From Pandoraea bronchicola (GTDB lineage: Bacteria > Pseudomonadota > Gammaproteobacteria > Burkholderiales > Burkholderiaceae): a stretch of DNA of 64,000 nucleotides. The stretch covers positions 1-64,000 of the forward strand of contig NZ_CABPST010000009.1 in NCBI RefSeq assembly GCF_902459805.1. Direction: 5' to 3'. Below the pieces are notes generated by a model, which worked only from the letters and a program-made list of their open reading frames with translations, ran no database searches and was not told the DNA's origin. Positions 57,032-64,000 of this stretch are shown here, one piece after another. The first letter of the stretch is position 1, and each line of letters starts with the position of its first letter. A program made the position numbers and the translations under genes.

Positions 57032-57943
57032 ATGAACAAACTTCGCGAGATCGAGTGCTTCATCGCCGTGGTCGAATCGGGCAGCTTCGTGAAGGCCGCA
57101 GCAACGCTGGGCATCTCGAAGACGGCCATCTCGCGTTATGTCGCCGACCTCGAAGCGCGCCTTGGCACGCGTTTGCTCCAGCGCACCACGCGACGCCTGT
57201 CGCTCACCGAGCCGGGGCAGCGTTATGTCGAACGCTGCCGTGAGATCCTCGCGGAACTCGACGAAGCCGACGCTATGGCGGGCGAGCAAGACGGCCAGCC
57301 TGCCGGCCCGCTGCGCATCAATGCCCCGCACACGTTCGGTGTCCTTCATCTCGCGCCGCTGTGGCCAACGTTTCTCTCAAAACACCCGCAGGTGTCGCTC
57401 GATATCACATTGAGCGATCGCCTCGTGGATATCGTCGACGAAGGCTACGATCTCGCGATCCGGATCACGCGTCTGCCCGATTCGTCGCTCGTGCATCGAC
57501 GCCTCGCCGGCACCCGGATGCTGCTGTGCGCCTCACCCGGCTACCTCGCGCAACACGGCACACCGAAGCACCCCAGCGAACTCGCCCATCACGAGACGGT
57601 GGGCTACAGCTATTTCTCGCACCGGCGCGAATGGCGCTTCGACGGCCCCGATGGCCCCGTTTCCGTGCGTACGCACGCGAGACTCATCGCCGATAACGGC
57701 GACACCTGCCTGGCGGCAGGCGTGGCCGGAGCGGGCATCCTTCTGCAGCCGGCATTTCTCGTGCAGGACGCCCTGCGCGACGGCCAACTCGTCGAGTTTC
57801 TGCCCGAATACACCCAGGGCGAGACGGGCATCTACGTCGTCTATCCGTCGCGCAAATACCTGAGCGCCAAGGTTCGCGCCCTCATCGATTTCCTCGCTGA
57901 GGCCTTCGCCATGCCCGGCTGGCGGGCGATCGACCGTCGCTGA
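57032..57943 (+). CDS. LysR family transcriptional regulator
   Basis: 303 aa. Winged-helix N-terminus MNKLREIECFIAVVESGSFVKAAATLGISKTAISRYVADLEARLG, followed by the substrate-binding domain with HRRLAGTRMLLCASPGYL, typical of the CrgA/PecT-like subgroup. The ATG at 57032 is fixed by this motif; the frame extends to 56915 without likeness. Same direction as doxX and the dioxygenase; unlike classic LysR genes it is not divergent from them. Confidence 0.94.
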   Translation: MNKLREIECFIAVVESGSFVKAAATLGISKTAISRYVADLEARLGTRLLQRTTRRLSLTEPGQRYVERCREILAELDEADAMAGEQDGQPAGPLRINAPHTFGVLHLAPLWPTFLSKHPQVSLDITLSDRLVDIVDEGYDLAIRITRLPDSSLVHRRLAGTRMLLCASPGYLAQHGTPKHPSELAHHETVGYSYFSHRREWRFDGPDGPVSVRTHARLIADNGDTCLAAGVAGAGILLQPAFLVQDALRDGQLVEFLPEYTQGETGIYVVYPSRKYLSAKVRALIDFLAEAFAMPGWRAIDRR

Positions 57944-58087
57944 CGAACCAGAACTTGCCTGCATCCACCGCGAAAGCTCTGCGAATCACCTGCAACTGAC
58001 AGCGAAAACACCGGAACGTGACGGTTATTTCTTGCCTTGGGCAAATGTCACTTATACTGGCGGGCCTGTTGTCCCATTTCATATATT

Positions 58088-59440
58088 TTGGAAAACCTTT
58101 TACTGATCGTCGCTGCGATCCTGCTGGTGTTGCTCAACGGCTTTTTCGTGGCGGCGGAATTCGGCCTCGTCAAACTGCGCCAGACGCGCGTTCAAGTCAT
58201 TGCCCGCCAACGTGGTTGGCGCGGCCGTATCCTGGCCAAGGTTCACGGTCAGCTCGATACGTACCTCTCTGCATGCCAGCTCGGCATCACCCTCGCATCG
58301 CTCGGCCTCGGCTGGATCGGTGAGCCCGCCTTCGCGCGCATTCTCACGCCGATGTTCGCCATGCTGGGCGTCAGCTCGGCGGAACTGATTCACGCACTCG
58401 CCTTCTTCATCGCGTTCTTCACGATTTCGTATCTGCACATCGTCGTGGGCGAACTCGCGCCAAAGTCGATGGCGCTGCGCGTGCCGGAAGCCGTGTCCGT
58501 GTGGACGGCAGCACCGCTTTACGCGTTTTACTGGCTGATGTACCCGGCCATCTGGGTACTCAACCACAGCGCCAACCGCCTGCTGCGATGGACCGGCCTC
58601 GATCCGGCGCACGGCGCCGATGCGCATTACTCGGCCGACGAAATCAAACTGATCATGCGCCGGGGCGCGTCGAGCGAAAAACTCTCCCGCGACGACTGGA
58701 ACGTGGTGGCGTACGCCATCGACTTCAGCGATCTCTCCGTATCCGACCTGATGCATCCGATGAGCGAAGTGGCCGCCTTCCGCCGCAACGCCACCTTCGA
58801 GCAGAACATGGACACGGCCTATCGTCACCGCTACAGCCGCTATCCGTTCTTCGACAACGATGGCGAGACCGTACTCGGCGTGGTTCACCTGAAGGACCTG
58901 TTCCTCGCGGAGCATCACGGCCAGCCTATCGAGGATCTTGGCAGCATGGCTCGCCCGGTCGAGCGTGTGCGGCCCGACATGCCTGCACGCGAACTGTTCG
59001 GCCGCTTCCGCCGGGGTGCGCCGCACTTTGCCGTTGTGGGATGGCCGGACCAGAAGCCCATCGGTTTCCTGACGCTGGACAACTTGCTCTCTGCACTGGT
59101 CGGCAAGATCCGCGACGAATTCCGTCAGACGGAAGACGATTGGACCCGCATGGAAGACGGCACGCTCATCGGACGCGGCAGCTTGCCGATTCTGACGCTG
59201 GAGCGCTCGCTGGGCATCGAGATCCCGAGCGAGCGCGCGGAATCGGTAGGCGGGCTGATCATGGATACGCTGGGTTATCTGCCGCGCGAGGGCCAGAAGA
59301 TCGACTTCGAAGGCTTCTCCGTGGTCGTCAAGAAGATGCAGGGCCCGCGTATCGTGCTCGTGCGCATCTATCCCGATGGTGTACGCGAAGCGCGAGGCGA
59401 GCCGCCAGTCCATGTGGCGGTGCAGCAACGCGACGAGTAA
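58088..59440 (+). CDS. CNNM/CorC (hemolysin-related) transporter-associated protein
   Basis: 450-aa membrane protein with an N-terminal CNNM transmembrane domain (ENLLLIVAAILLVLLNGFFVAAEFGLVKLRQTR, three or four helices), a CBS pair from about residue 205 (VSDLMHPMSEVAAFRR) and a C-terminal CorC/HlyC domain (IPSERAESVGGLIMDTLGYLPREGQ). Members take part in Mg2+/Co2+ efflux. No ATG is suitably placed; TTG at 58088 gives LENLLLIVA as in relatives. A TATACT (58053-58058) could be the -10. Confidence 0.88.
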   Translation: MENLLLIVAAILLVLLNGFFVAAEFGLVKLRQTRVQVIARQRGWRGRILAKVHGQLDTYLSACQLGITLASLGLGWIGEPAFARILTPMFAMLGVSSAELIHALAFFIAFFTISYLHIVVGELAPKSMALRVPEAVSVWTAAPLYAFYWLMYPAIWVLNHSANRLLRWTGLDPAHGADAHYSADEIKLIMRRGASSEKLSRDDWNVVAYAIDFSDLSVSDLMHPMSEVAAFRRNATFEQNMDTAYRHRYSRYPFFDNDGETVLGVVHLKDLFLAEHHGQPIEDLGSMARPVERVRPDMPARELFGRFRRGAPHFAVVGWPDQKPIGFLTLDNLLSALVGKIRDEFRQTEDDWTRMEDGTLIGRGSLPILTLERSLGIEIPSERAESVGGLIMDTLGYLPREGQKIDFEGFSVVVKKMQGPRIVLVRIYPDGVREARGEPPVHVAVQQRDE

Positions 59441-59573
59441 TACCGGATTGATCCCCGTGATGTCGCTTGCCAGAATACGCACCATGCGAGACATGCCCGT
59501 CAGAGGCGAAGTCGCAATGCGCTGAAGCGGGCACAAGGCAGCACATGAAGGGCCAACATAGCCACGGGAGGCG

Positions 59574-60713
59574 ATGGTGGACGACACGGGGAAGTTGTCT
59601 CTCGACGCGCTGATCGGCACTTGCTACGACGGGGTGCTCGATGAAGCATGTTGGGATCAGGCGTTGCGCGATTTCAACCAGTTGGCTGGCGGCACCGGGT
59701 TTCATTCTGTGACGTGGGATCGCGCGCGGCACTGCGCCACGCGCGACGCTTGCTCGCTCGACGCGTCACCCGACATCATCCGCGAGTTCGTCGAAAAGCT
59801 CGCTCCCATCGATCCACGCGTGCCTCTGATACTGCGCCAGCCGGTCGGGTATGCCATGCGGTGCCACCATCATCTGAGCGATCGCTATGTGGCGCACAGC
59901 GAGCTATTCAACGACTTCCTGATTCCCAACGGCGTACGTTACACGTACGGCCTGCATCTTGACGGGGCCGACGGCACCAGCGAATTGCTGGCGATCCTGC
60001 GGGGTCCCGACCATGTGCCTTTCGAAGACGCTGACACCGCCCCCGAGCTGGAAATCGTCACGAAACATCTGGCGCGTGCGGCGCGTCTGCGTGCTGGCAC
60101 GCGGCACCTGCAAGCGCAGGCGGCCATCGGCATGTCGGTACTCGATCAGTTGGAGATGGCCATCGTCATCACCGACGAGACGGGCCACGCGCACTACCTG
60201 AACGTGGCTGCCCATCAGCAACTAGGGGCGACGCGCAACGTGAGCATTCGCGGCGGGAAGTTCACCGCGCTGCTGCCGAGCGACGATCAGGCGGTGCAGC
60301 GTCTGATCGCGAACGCGACGGCGCCGATGCCCATTGCGGGCAGCCATCGTCTGCATGGCGACAAACAGCATTGGGTGATCACGGCGCTGCCGCTGCGCGA
60401 ATCGCACGCTTGCGCAGCCCCCTGGCAGCGTCCGATGGTCATGCTCACCATCGGAGAGCTGGACCGGCGCGTGACACTCGGGCCCTACACGCTCAAGGTG
60501 CTTTTCGGCCTGTCGCCAGCGGAAGCCCGCCTTGCCCAGGCACTGTGCGAGGGCCGCGAGCTGATGCAATACGCCCAGGACGCCAACGTCGCCATCAATA
60601 CGGCGCGCACACAGTTGCGTCATATCTTCGACAAGACGGGATGCCGGCGTCAGGCGGACCTGCTGCGGCTGCTGCACGCGATTCCGGCGCTGCGGATTCA
60701 CGCGCCGGGCTGA
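59574..60713 (+). CDS. LuxR-type HTH transcriptional regulator
   Basis: 379 aa with a good Shine-Dalgarno (GGGAGGCG) before the ATG at 59574. The C-terminal 60 residues form the LuxR helix-turn-helix (GLSPAEARLAQALCEGRELMQYAQDANVAINTARTQLRHIFDKTG). The middle contains a PAS-like segment (VLDQLEMAIVITDETGHAHYLN, near residue 190), and the first part has no recognised domain. No sensor kinase or autoinducer synthase gene is adjacent, so it is an orphan regulator of unknown target. Confidence 0.88.
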   Translation: MVDDTGKLSLDALIGTCYDGVLDEACWDQALRDFNQLAGGTGFHSVTWDRARHCATRDACSLDASPDIIREFVEKLAPIDPRVPLILRQPVGYAMRCHHHLSDRYVAHSELFNDFLIPNGVRYTYGLHLDGADGTSELLAILRGPDHVPFEDADTAPELEIVTKHLARAARLRAGTRHLQAQAAIGMSVLDQLEMAIVITDETGHAHYLNVAAHQQLGATRNVSIRGGKFTALLPSDDQAVQRLIANATAPMPIAGSHRLHGDKQHWVITALPLRESHACAAPWQRPMVMLTIGELDRRVTLGPYTLKVLFGLSPAEARLAQALCEGRELMQYAQDANVAINTARTQLRHIFDKTGCRRQADLLRLLHAIPALRIHAPG

Positions 60714-60734
60714 CGCAGGGCGGGCGCAACGCAA

Positions 60735-60775
60735 AAGGGCGGCCCCCAATGCCGCCTGGCCGCCCGGCCGCCCTT
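60735..60775 (-). terminator. GC-rich hairpin after ycgR
   Basis: AAGGGCGGCC (60735-60744) and GGCCGCCCTT (60766-60775) are perfect arms. On the minus strand TT follows the hairpin (complement of 60733-60736), so it is a weak terminator candidate for ycgR and for the convergent LuxR gene. Confidence 0.5.
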
Positions 60776-60838
60776 CGCGGTATCGCTTGTGGCATCCGTC
60801 AGACGGCGCAGAAACGAATACCCGAGGATGTCAAACGC

Positions 60839-61606
60839 TCAACCGCGCGCAAACGCCTTTCGATTGAGTTCGAGCTGCGTGATGAGCTTTTGCAGACGCG
60901 ATTCGGCAGTGCGCGAAAGCGCAATGAAGCGGCAGCCGATGTGGTATTCGACGTCCTTCGCGAGCGGCACGCTGCGAATGGCACACACTTCGAGATCGAC
61001 CTGAACGGTGCCGTAGTCACGCAATTCGATCTCGACGTGCATGAGCATCGAGCCCTTCGGGATCTCGGCGGCCACGTCGGACTTCGTGCGCAAGCCCACG
61101 CCTCCCAGCGAAAGATCGAACACCGACAGACGCATCGGCGTGTCTTCCGGAAATTTGACCGTGCACTGATACGGATCGAGGATCGGCGTCTTCACCCGGA
61201 AGTAATCGCGGCGCTGCAAGCGTACGAGCGTTTCCGGATACGACGAATAAAAGGCCGGATACCCTTCGTACTCACGCTCTTGCACGTCGCCGATGGGGAA
61301 ATGCACCTGAATGCCTTCCGGCACGCCAACGAACAATGCGCGCCTGTTGGCGAGCAGGGCCCGGTTCTCCGTCTCCACACCGCCCCAGTCGAAATAAAAG
61401 CCGCGGGCTTGCGGCTCGACCTTGAGCAAACGCGTGACGAGCTGACGCTGGCCGTTCGCGAAGTACACCGTCATGAAGTCGCCGCGCGTCGCCAGATGAC
61501 GCAGCACACCGCCAATCTCCAGCGGGTTGCTGATGCGATACGAGTCATGCAGTTGAGACTCTTCGTCCGTGGGCGCCGGTGTCACCTGCGGTTCTGTCGT
61601 TTCCAT
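60839..61606 (-). CDS. ycgR: flagellar brake protein YcgR (PilZ domain)
   Basis: c-di-GMP-binding protein that slows the flagellar motor. 255 aa: an N-terminal YcgR domain (ISNPLEIGGVLRHLATRGDFMTVYF) and a C-terminal PilZ domain with the c-di-GMP residues RRDYFR (near residue 133) and DLSLGGVGL (near residue 165). The ATG at 61606 gives METTEPQ; the frame extends to 61678 without likeness. No flagellar genes are nearby. Confidence 0.92.
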   Translation of the reverse strand: METTEPQVTPAPTDEESQLHDSYRISNPLEIGGVLRHLATRGDFMTVYFANGQRQLVTRLLKVEPQARGFYFDWGGVETENRALLANRRALFVGVPEGIQVHFPIGDVQEREYEGYPAFYSSYPETLVRLQRRDYFRVKTPILDPYQCTVKFPEDTPMRLSVFDLSLGGVGLRTKSDVAAEIPKGSMLMHVEIELRDYGTVQVDLEVCAIRSVPLAKDVEYHIGCRFIALSRTAESRLQKLITQLELNRKAFARG

Positions 61607-61853
61607 ACCTGATCTTCTATTTATCCCCGTGACGGCCACGCAAACCGTCCGTATTAAAGCCTTTGCAACCCGCGACACCTCGTGGCATCACCGCAGCATG
61701 AGTGCCAAGCGGTACTCACTCGCCGTTTCATGCATCTGGTCATGAACGTTAACGGCCGCAGGCCGTAAATATTGAGTGTCCCGGCGCATGAATCTGCCGC
61801 TCCCCGAGCCGTGCGCCACACCCGTGGCGCTCCGATGCGCCCGTGTCGCCAGA

Positions 61854-62492
61854 TCAGCGATGGACCGCCGCCATCAGTGCGCCGAAGCCCATGAACACGC
61901 CGCCGCTGATGCGGTTGAACGCCTTGAGCACACGGGCTTCACGCAGGTACGGCGCAATGCGCAGTCCGCCCGTGGCATAGACCAGGTACCAGCTCACCTC
62001 GATCACGGCAAACGTGCCGAGCAGAATCGAGAATTGCGGGAGCTTGGCCGCCGTCGGATCGATGAACTGCGGAAGGAACGCCGCAGCGAACAGAATGGCC
62101 TTCGGGTTGCTTGCGGCCACCAGAAAGCCCGCTTTGAACAACTTGCCGAAGCTCGAGTCGGCTGCCAGTGCAGGCGCGCCGAGATTGGCTGCCGCTTCCT
62201 TGGTGTCGACCGGCGAGCGCCAGCTCTTGTAGCCGAGATAAATCAGATAGGCCGCGCCGAGATAGCGCAGCGTGTCGAACAGCATCGGCCACGCCTTGAG
62301 CACCGCGCCCAGGCCTGCCGCCGAAATCGACATCATCGCGATGAGTGCCGTCATGCAACCGGCCATCGTTCCCAGCGCCGGACGCAAACCATGACGCGCG
62401 CCATGCGTCATGACGAGCAACATGTTCGGCCCCGGTGTCGCCGAGACGAAAAAAACGGTGACTACGTATAGCCACCACGTTTGCAGGCTCAT
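61854..62492 (-). CDS. LysE/RhtB family amino acid exporter
   Basis: 212-aa membrane protein with six hydrophobic helices; the N-terminal block VTVFFVSATPGPNMLLVMTHGARHGLRPALGTMAG is the LysE family signature. It resembles RhtB-like exporters; the substrate is unknown. It is 247 bp from ycgR on the same strand, and this interval has no clear gene. Confidence 0.92.
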   Translation of the reverse strand: MSLQTWWLYVVTVFFVSATPGPNMLLVMTHGARHGLRPALGTMAGCMTALIAMMSISAAGLGAVLKAWPMLFDTLRYLGAAYLIYLGYKSWRSPVDTKEAAANLGAPALAADSSFGKLFKAGFLVAASNPKAILFAAAFLPQFIDPTAAKLPQFSILLGTFAVIEVSWYLVYATGGLRIAPYLREARVLKAFNRISGGVFMGFGALMAAVHR

Positions 62493-62607
62493 GATTGCCT
62501 CGGAAAAATGCTTACGCGAATTCGATCAGGCATTGTAGCGTCGAACCGTGACGGTGGCATCGTTCGCGTGCACGTCTCATGCGAATCGGAAGGGAATCAA
62601 AAAGACA

Positions 62608-62641
62608 AACAGGCCCGATGACTTTCGCCATCGGGCCTGTT
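62608..62641 (-). terminator. cspA terminator
   Basis: AACAGGCCCGATG (62608-62620) is a perfect inverted repeat with CATCGGGCCTGTT (62629-62641). On the minus strand it is followed by TGTCTTTTTGATT, so it stops transcripts leaving cspA, 62 bp past the stop codon. Confidence 0.88.
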
Positions 62642-62703
62642 GATCGCGGGACGCCGCCTCGCCCTAAGGCTGGCGCGGCATCACGTGAAAGCGATGAAGC
62701 CGC

Positions 62704-62907
62704 TTAGATCGGCTTGATGTTCGCAGCTTGCTTGCCCTTCGGGCCAGTCTTCACTTCGAATGACACGCGTTGGTTCTCTTGCAGCGACTTGAAGCCGTCA
62801 ACCTTCACTTCCGAGAAGTGAGCGAACAGGTCTTCACCGCCGGCGTCCGGGGTGATGAAGCCGAAGCCCTTTGCGTCGTTGAACCACTTAACAATACCGG
62901 TTTCCAT
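62704..62907 (-). CDS. cspA: cold shock protein CspA family
   Basis: 67-aa single cold-shock domain that binds single-stranded nucleic acid. RNP1 KGFGFITPD and RNP2 DLFAHFS are intact. The ATG at 62907, preceded by AGGAA, gives [17 protein letters not shown]; the in-frame codons up to 62964 lie in the leader. A consensus promoter at 63053-63081 predicts a leader of about 140 nt, the length known for cold-inducible csp mRNAs that fold into a thermosensor, so cold regulation is likely. Confidence 0.96.
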   Translation of the reverse strand: METGIVKWFNDAKGFGFITPDAGGEDLFAHFSEVKVDGFKSLQENQRVSFEVKTGPKGKQAANIKPI

Positions 62908-63052
62908 GTTTTTTCCTAATAAAACAATAGCCTGGGGTCGGAATGACCCCTCCAGCGCTGACAATCAAGGGAAAATGAAGGACTAGAAACCAGCGAGAAG
63001 CAGGAAAACTACGTCTGACAACAACTTCGCGGCTTGACAATCTGCAGTTGGT

Positions 63053-63081
63053 TTTATACGTGTAGCGCCGACGCTTGTCAA
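63053..63081 (-). promoter_or_regulatory. consensus promoter of cspA
   Basis: On the minus strand TTGACA (complement of 63076-63081) and TATAAA (complement of 63053-63058) are 17 bp apart. The predicted start near 63045 leaves a leader of about 140 nt before the cspA ATG. The rest of the interval up to 63359 has no recognised gene. Confidence 0.85.
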
Positions 63082-63359
63082 CAGGGGAAATACTGCAAAT
63101 TGCGTAACAATTTCCGCAAATAGCGGGGAATTTGGGCACTCTTCGGGTGTCCGAGCCGGTGCCGCTGCCCGTACAATGGGCGTTTTGTCCCGTGTCCATG
63201 CTGTTGTCGCGCGTCTTGTCCGCGTTTTGCGCTGTTCGAAACCACTTTCCTGTGGTTTTCCCCTATTCGGCGCGCATTGCCTGACGCATTGCCTAAACGG
63301 CACTTCGAGCGACTGCCATTGGGCCTCTCACCTGCCTACGGATGGAGCCTACCCGTCTC

Positions 63360-64000
63360 ATGTGCCCCTCGTGGCCGCAATCTGAAGTACGAAAGTCAAG
63401 CCGACCGCATTGGCTCGCCCGTTGTCGCACGCATGTGCTGAGTGTGGCCGTTTGTGCGACGCTCGCGGCCTGCGCCGGGTCGCCGACCTACGGTCCGGTG
63501 CCTGCCGGAAGCTACCGCGTGCAGTCGGGCGACACGCTTTACGGCATTGCCCGCAGCAATAATGCCAGCACGGCCGATCTGGTGCGCTGGAACGGGCTGA
63601 CCGACCCCGACAAGATCGAAGTCGGTCAGGTGCTGCGCGTCGTGCCGCCTGCCGGTTCGTCCAGCCCGCCAGCGGCAGCCGCCTCGACAGGGGGCAGCGC
63701 GCCGTCTGGCACCGCCCGGCCGCGACCGCAAGCCAAGTCGGCGCCGAAGCCCGCTCCCGCCGCGCCACGCACGGCGACGAACAAGATTCCAATGGTCTGG
63801 CCGGCCGACGGCCCGGTACTGGCGAATTACAACGGCAGCAGCAACAAGGGGGTCGACATCGGCGGCAAGCCGGGCGATCCAATCTACGCAGCGGCCGCAG
63901 GCAAGGTTGTCTACGCCGGAAGCGGCCTACGAGGTTACGGCAACCTCGTGATGGTGCAGCACGACAACGGCTATCTCACCGCCTACGCCCACAACCGGGC
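63360..64000 (+). CDS. nlpD: NlpD-type lipoprotein with LysM and degenerate LytM domain (partial, runs off the window)
   Basis: Reading from the ATG at 63360 there is no stop to the end of the window, so the gene is cut. A lipobox LAAC-AG near residue 38 marks an outer-membrane lipoprotein. A LysM domain (YRVQSGDTLYGIARSNN) follows at about residue 52, then a Pro/Ala linker, then a LytM/M23 domain (VWPADGPVL, NKGVDIGG, GLRGYGNLVMVQHDNGYLTAYAHN). The first zinc His of active M23 enzymes is replaced by Asn in NKGVD, as in E. coli NlpD, so it is probably a non-catalytic activator of amidase AmiC in cell separation. GGAG precedes the ATG. Confidence 0.9.
   Translation, partial: MCPSWPQSEVRKSSRPHWLARCRTHVLSVAVCATLAACAGSPTYGPVPAGSYRVQSGDTLYGIARSNNASTADLVRWNGLTDPDKIEVGQVLRVVPPAGSSSPPAAAASTGGSAPSGTARPRPQAKSAPKPAPAAPRTATNKIPMVWPADGPVLANYNGSSNKGVDIGGKPGDPIYAAAAGKVVYAGSGLRGYGNLVMVQHDNGYLTAYAHNR

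Noticed and set aside
58037-58087. Upstream TTG start for the CNNM protein at 58037
   Set aside because: This start overlaps the promoter-like TATACT, and the 17 extra residues (Cys/Trp-rich) do not resemble any family N-terminus; TTG at 58088 fits better.

Overview
The window is ordinary, gene-dense, high-GC chromosomal DNA of a betaproteobacterium of the order Burkholderiales. The evidence is the gene order (yceD-rpmF-plsX-fabHDG-acpP-fabF-rpoE-rseA-rseB-mucD-lepA-lepB-rnc-era-recO-pdxJ-acpS), an EarP/EF-P pair with Arg32, and an RNase E with a long tail beside the moa/mob/moe genes. The overall character fits Burkholderiaceae such as Pandoraea or Burkholderia; the genus is inference. I see no prophage, insertion sequence, integron, CRISPR array or defence island.

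Layout. 1-6.8 kb: tRNA-Gly, pgsA, a plus-strand K+ channel gene lying between pgsA and uvrC, uvrC, then the divergent earP-efp pair ending in a bidirectional terminator. 6.8-26.5 kb: about twenty collinear minus-strand genes in which fatty acid synthesis (plsX, fabHDG, acpP, fabF), the sigma-E envelope stress module (rpoE, rseA, rseB, mucD), translation and export (lepA, lepB), RNA processing (rnc, era), repair (recO), vitamin B6 (pdxJ), ACP activation (acpS) and cell-wall recycling (nagZ) follow each other. A strong promoter (26587-26615) starts the run, and hairpins at 25456-25481 (rpmF/plsX), 19709-19731 (fabF/rpoE) and 12289-12324 (lepB/rnc) probably divide it. 26.6-31.2 kb: maf and a tetrapyrrole-methylase family gene, convergent with sppA, a Rieske protein, a HAD phosphatase and rluC. 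31.2-35.3 kb: a 620-bp leader and rne. 35.4-39.6 kb: molybdenum cofactor genes moaA, mobA and moeA, with an unknown secreted protein between moaA and mobA. 39.6-47.5 kb: a small membrane protein, GNAT, rmuC, a 2-hydroxyacid dehydrogenase, a CitMHS-like transporter, a lone lutC, pncB and a 7Fe ferredoxin. 47.5-49.4 kb: two tRNA-Asn genes and an oxalate/formate-antiporter-family transporter. 50.3-55.4 kb: a glycolate oxidase locus (glcC regulator divergent from glcDEF) with palindromic operator candidates. 55.6-62.5 kb: accessory metabolism and regulation (DoxX, DODA-type dioxygenase, LysR, CNNM/CorC transporter, LuxR-type regulator, YcgR flagellar brake, LysE exporter). 62.6-64 kb: cspA with a long leader and, running off the end, an NlpD-type lipoprotein.

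Most genes have clear family assignments. The items I would look at again are small: the secreted protein inside the Moco cluster, inverted repeats in the 1-kb gene-poor stretch before the oxalate/formate transporter, compensatory base changes between the tRNA-Asn copies, tandem in-frame stop codons, acidic inserts in UvrC, and the unusual neighbourhood of nlpD. I did not find a convincing undescribed multi-gene system.
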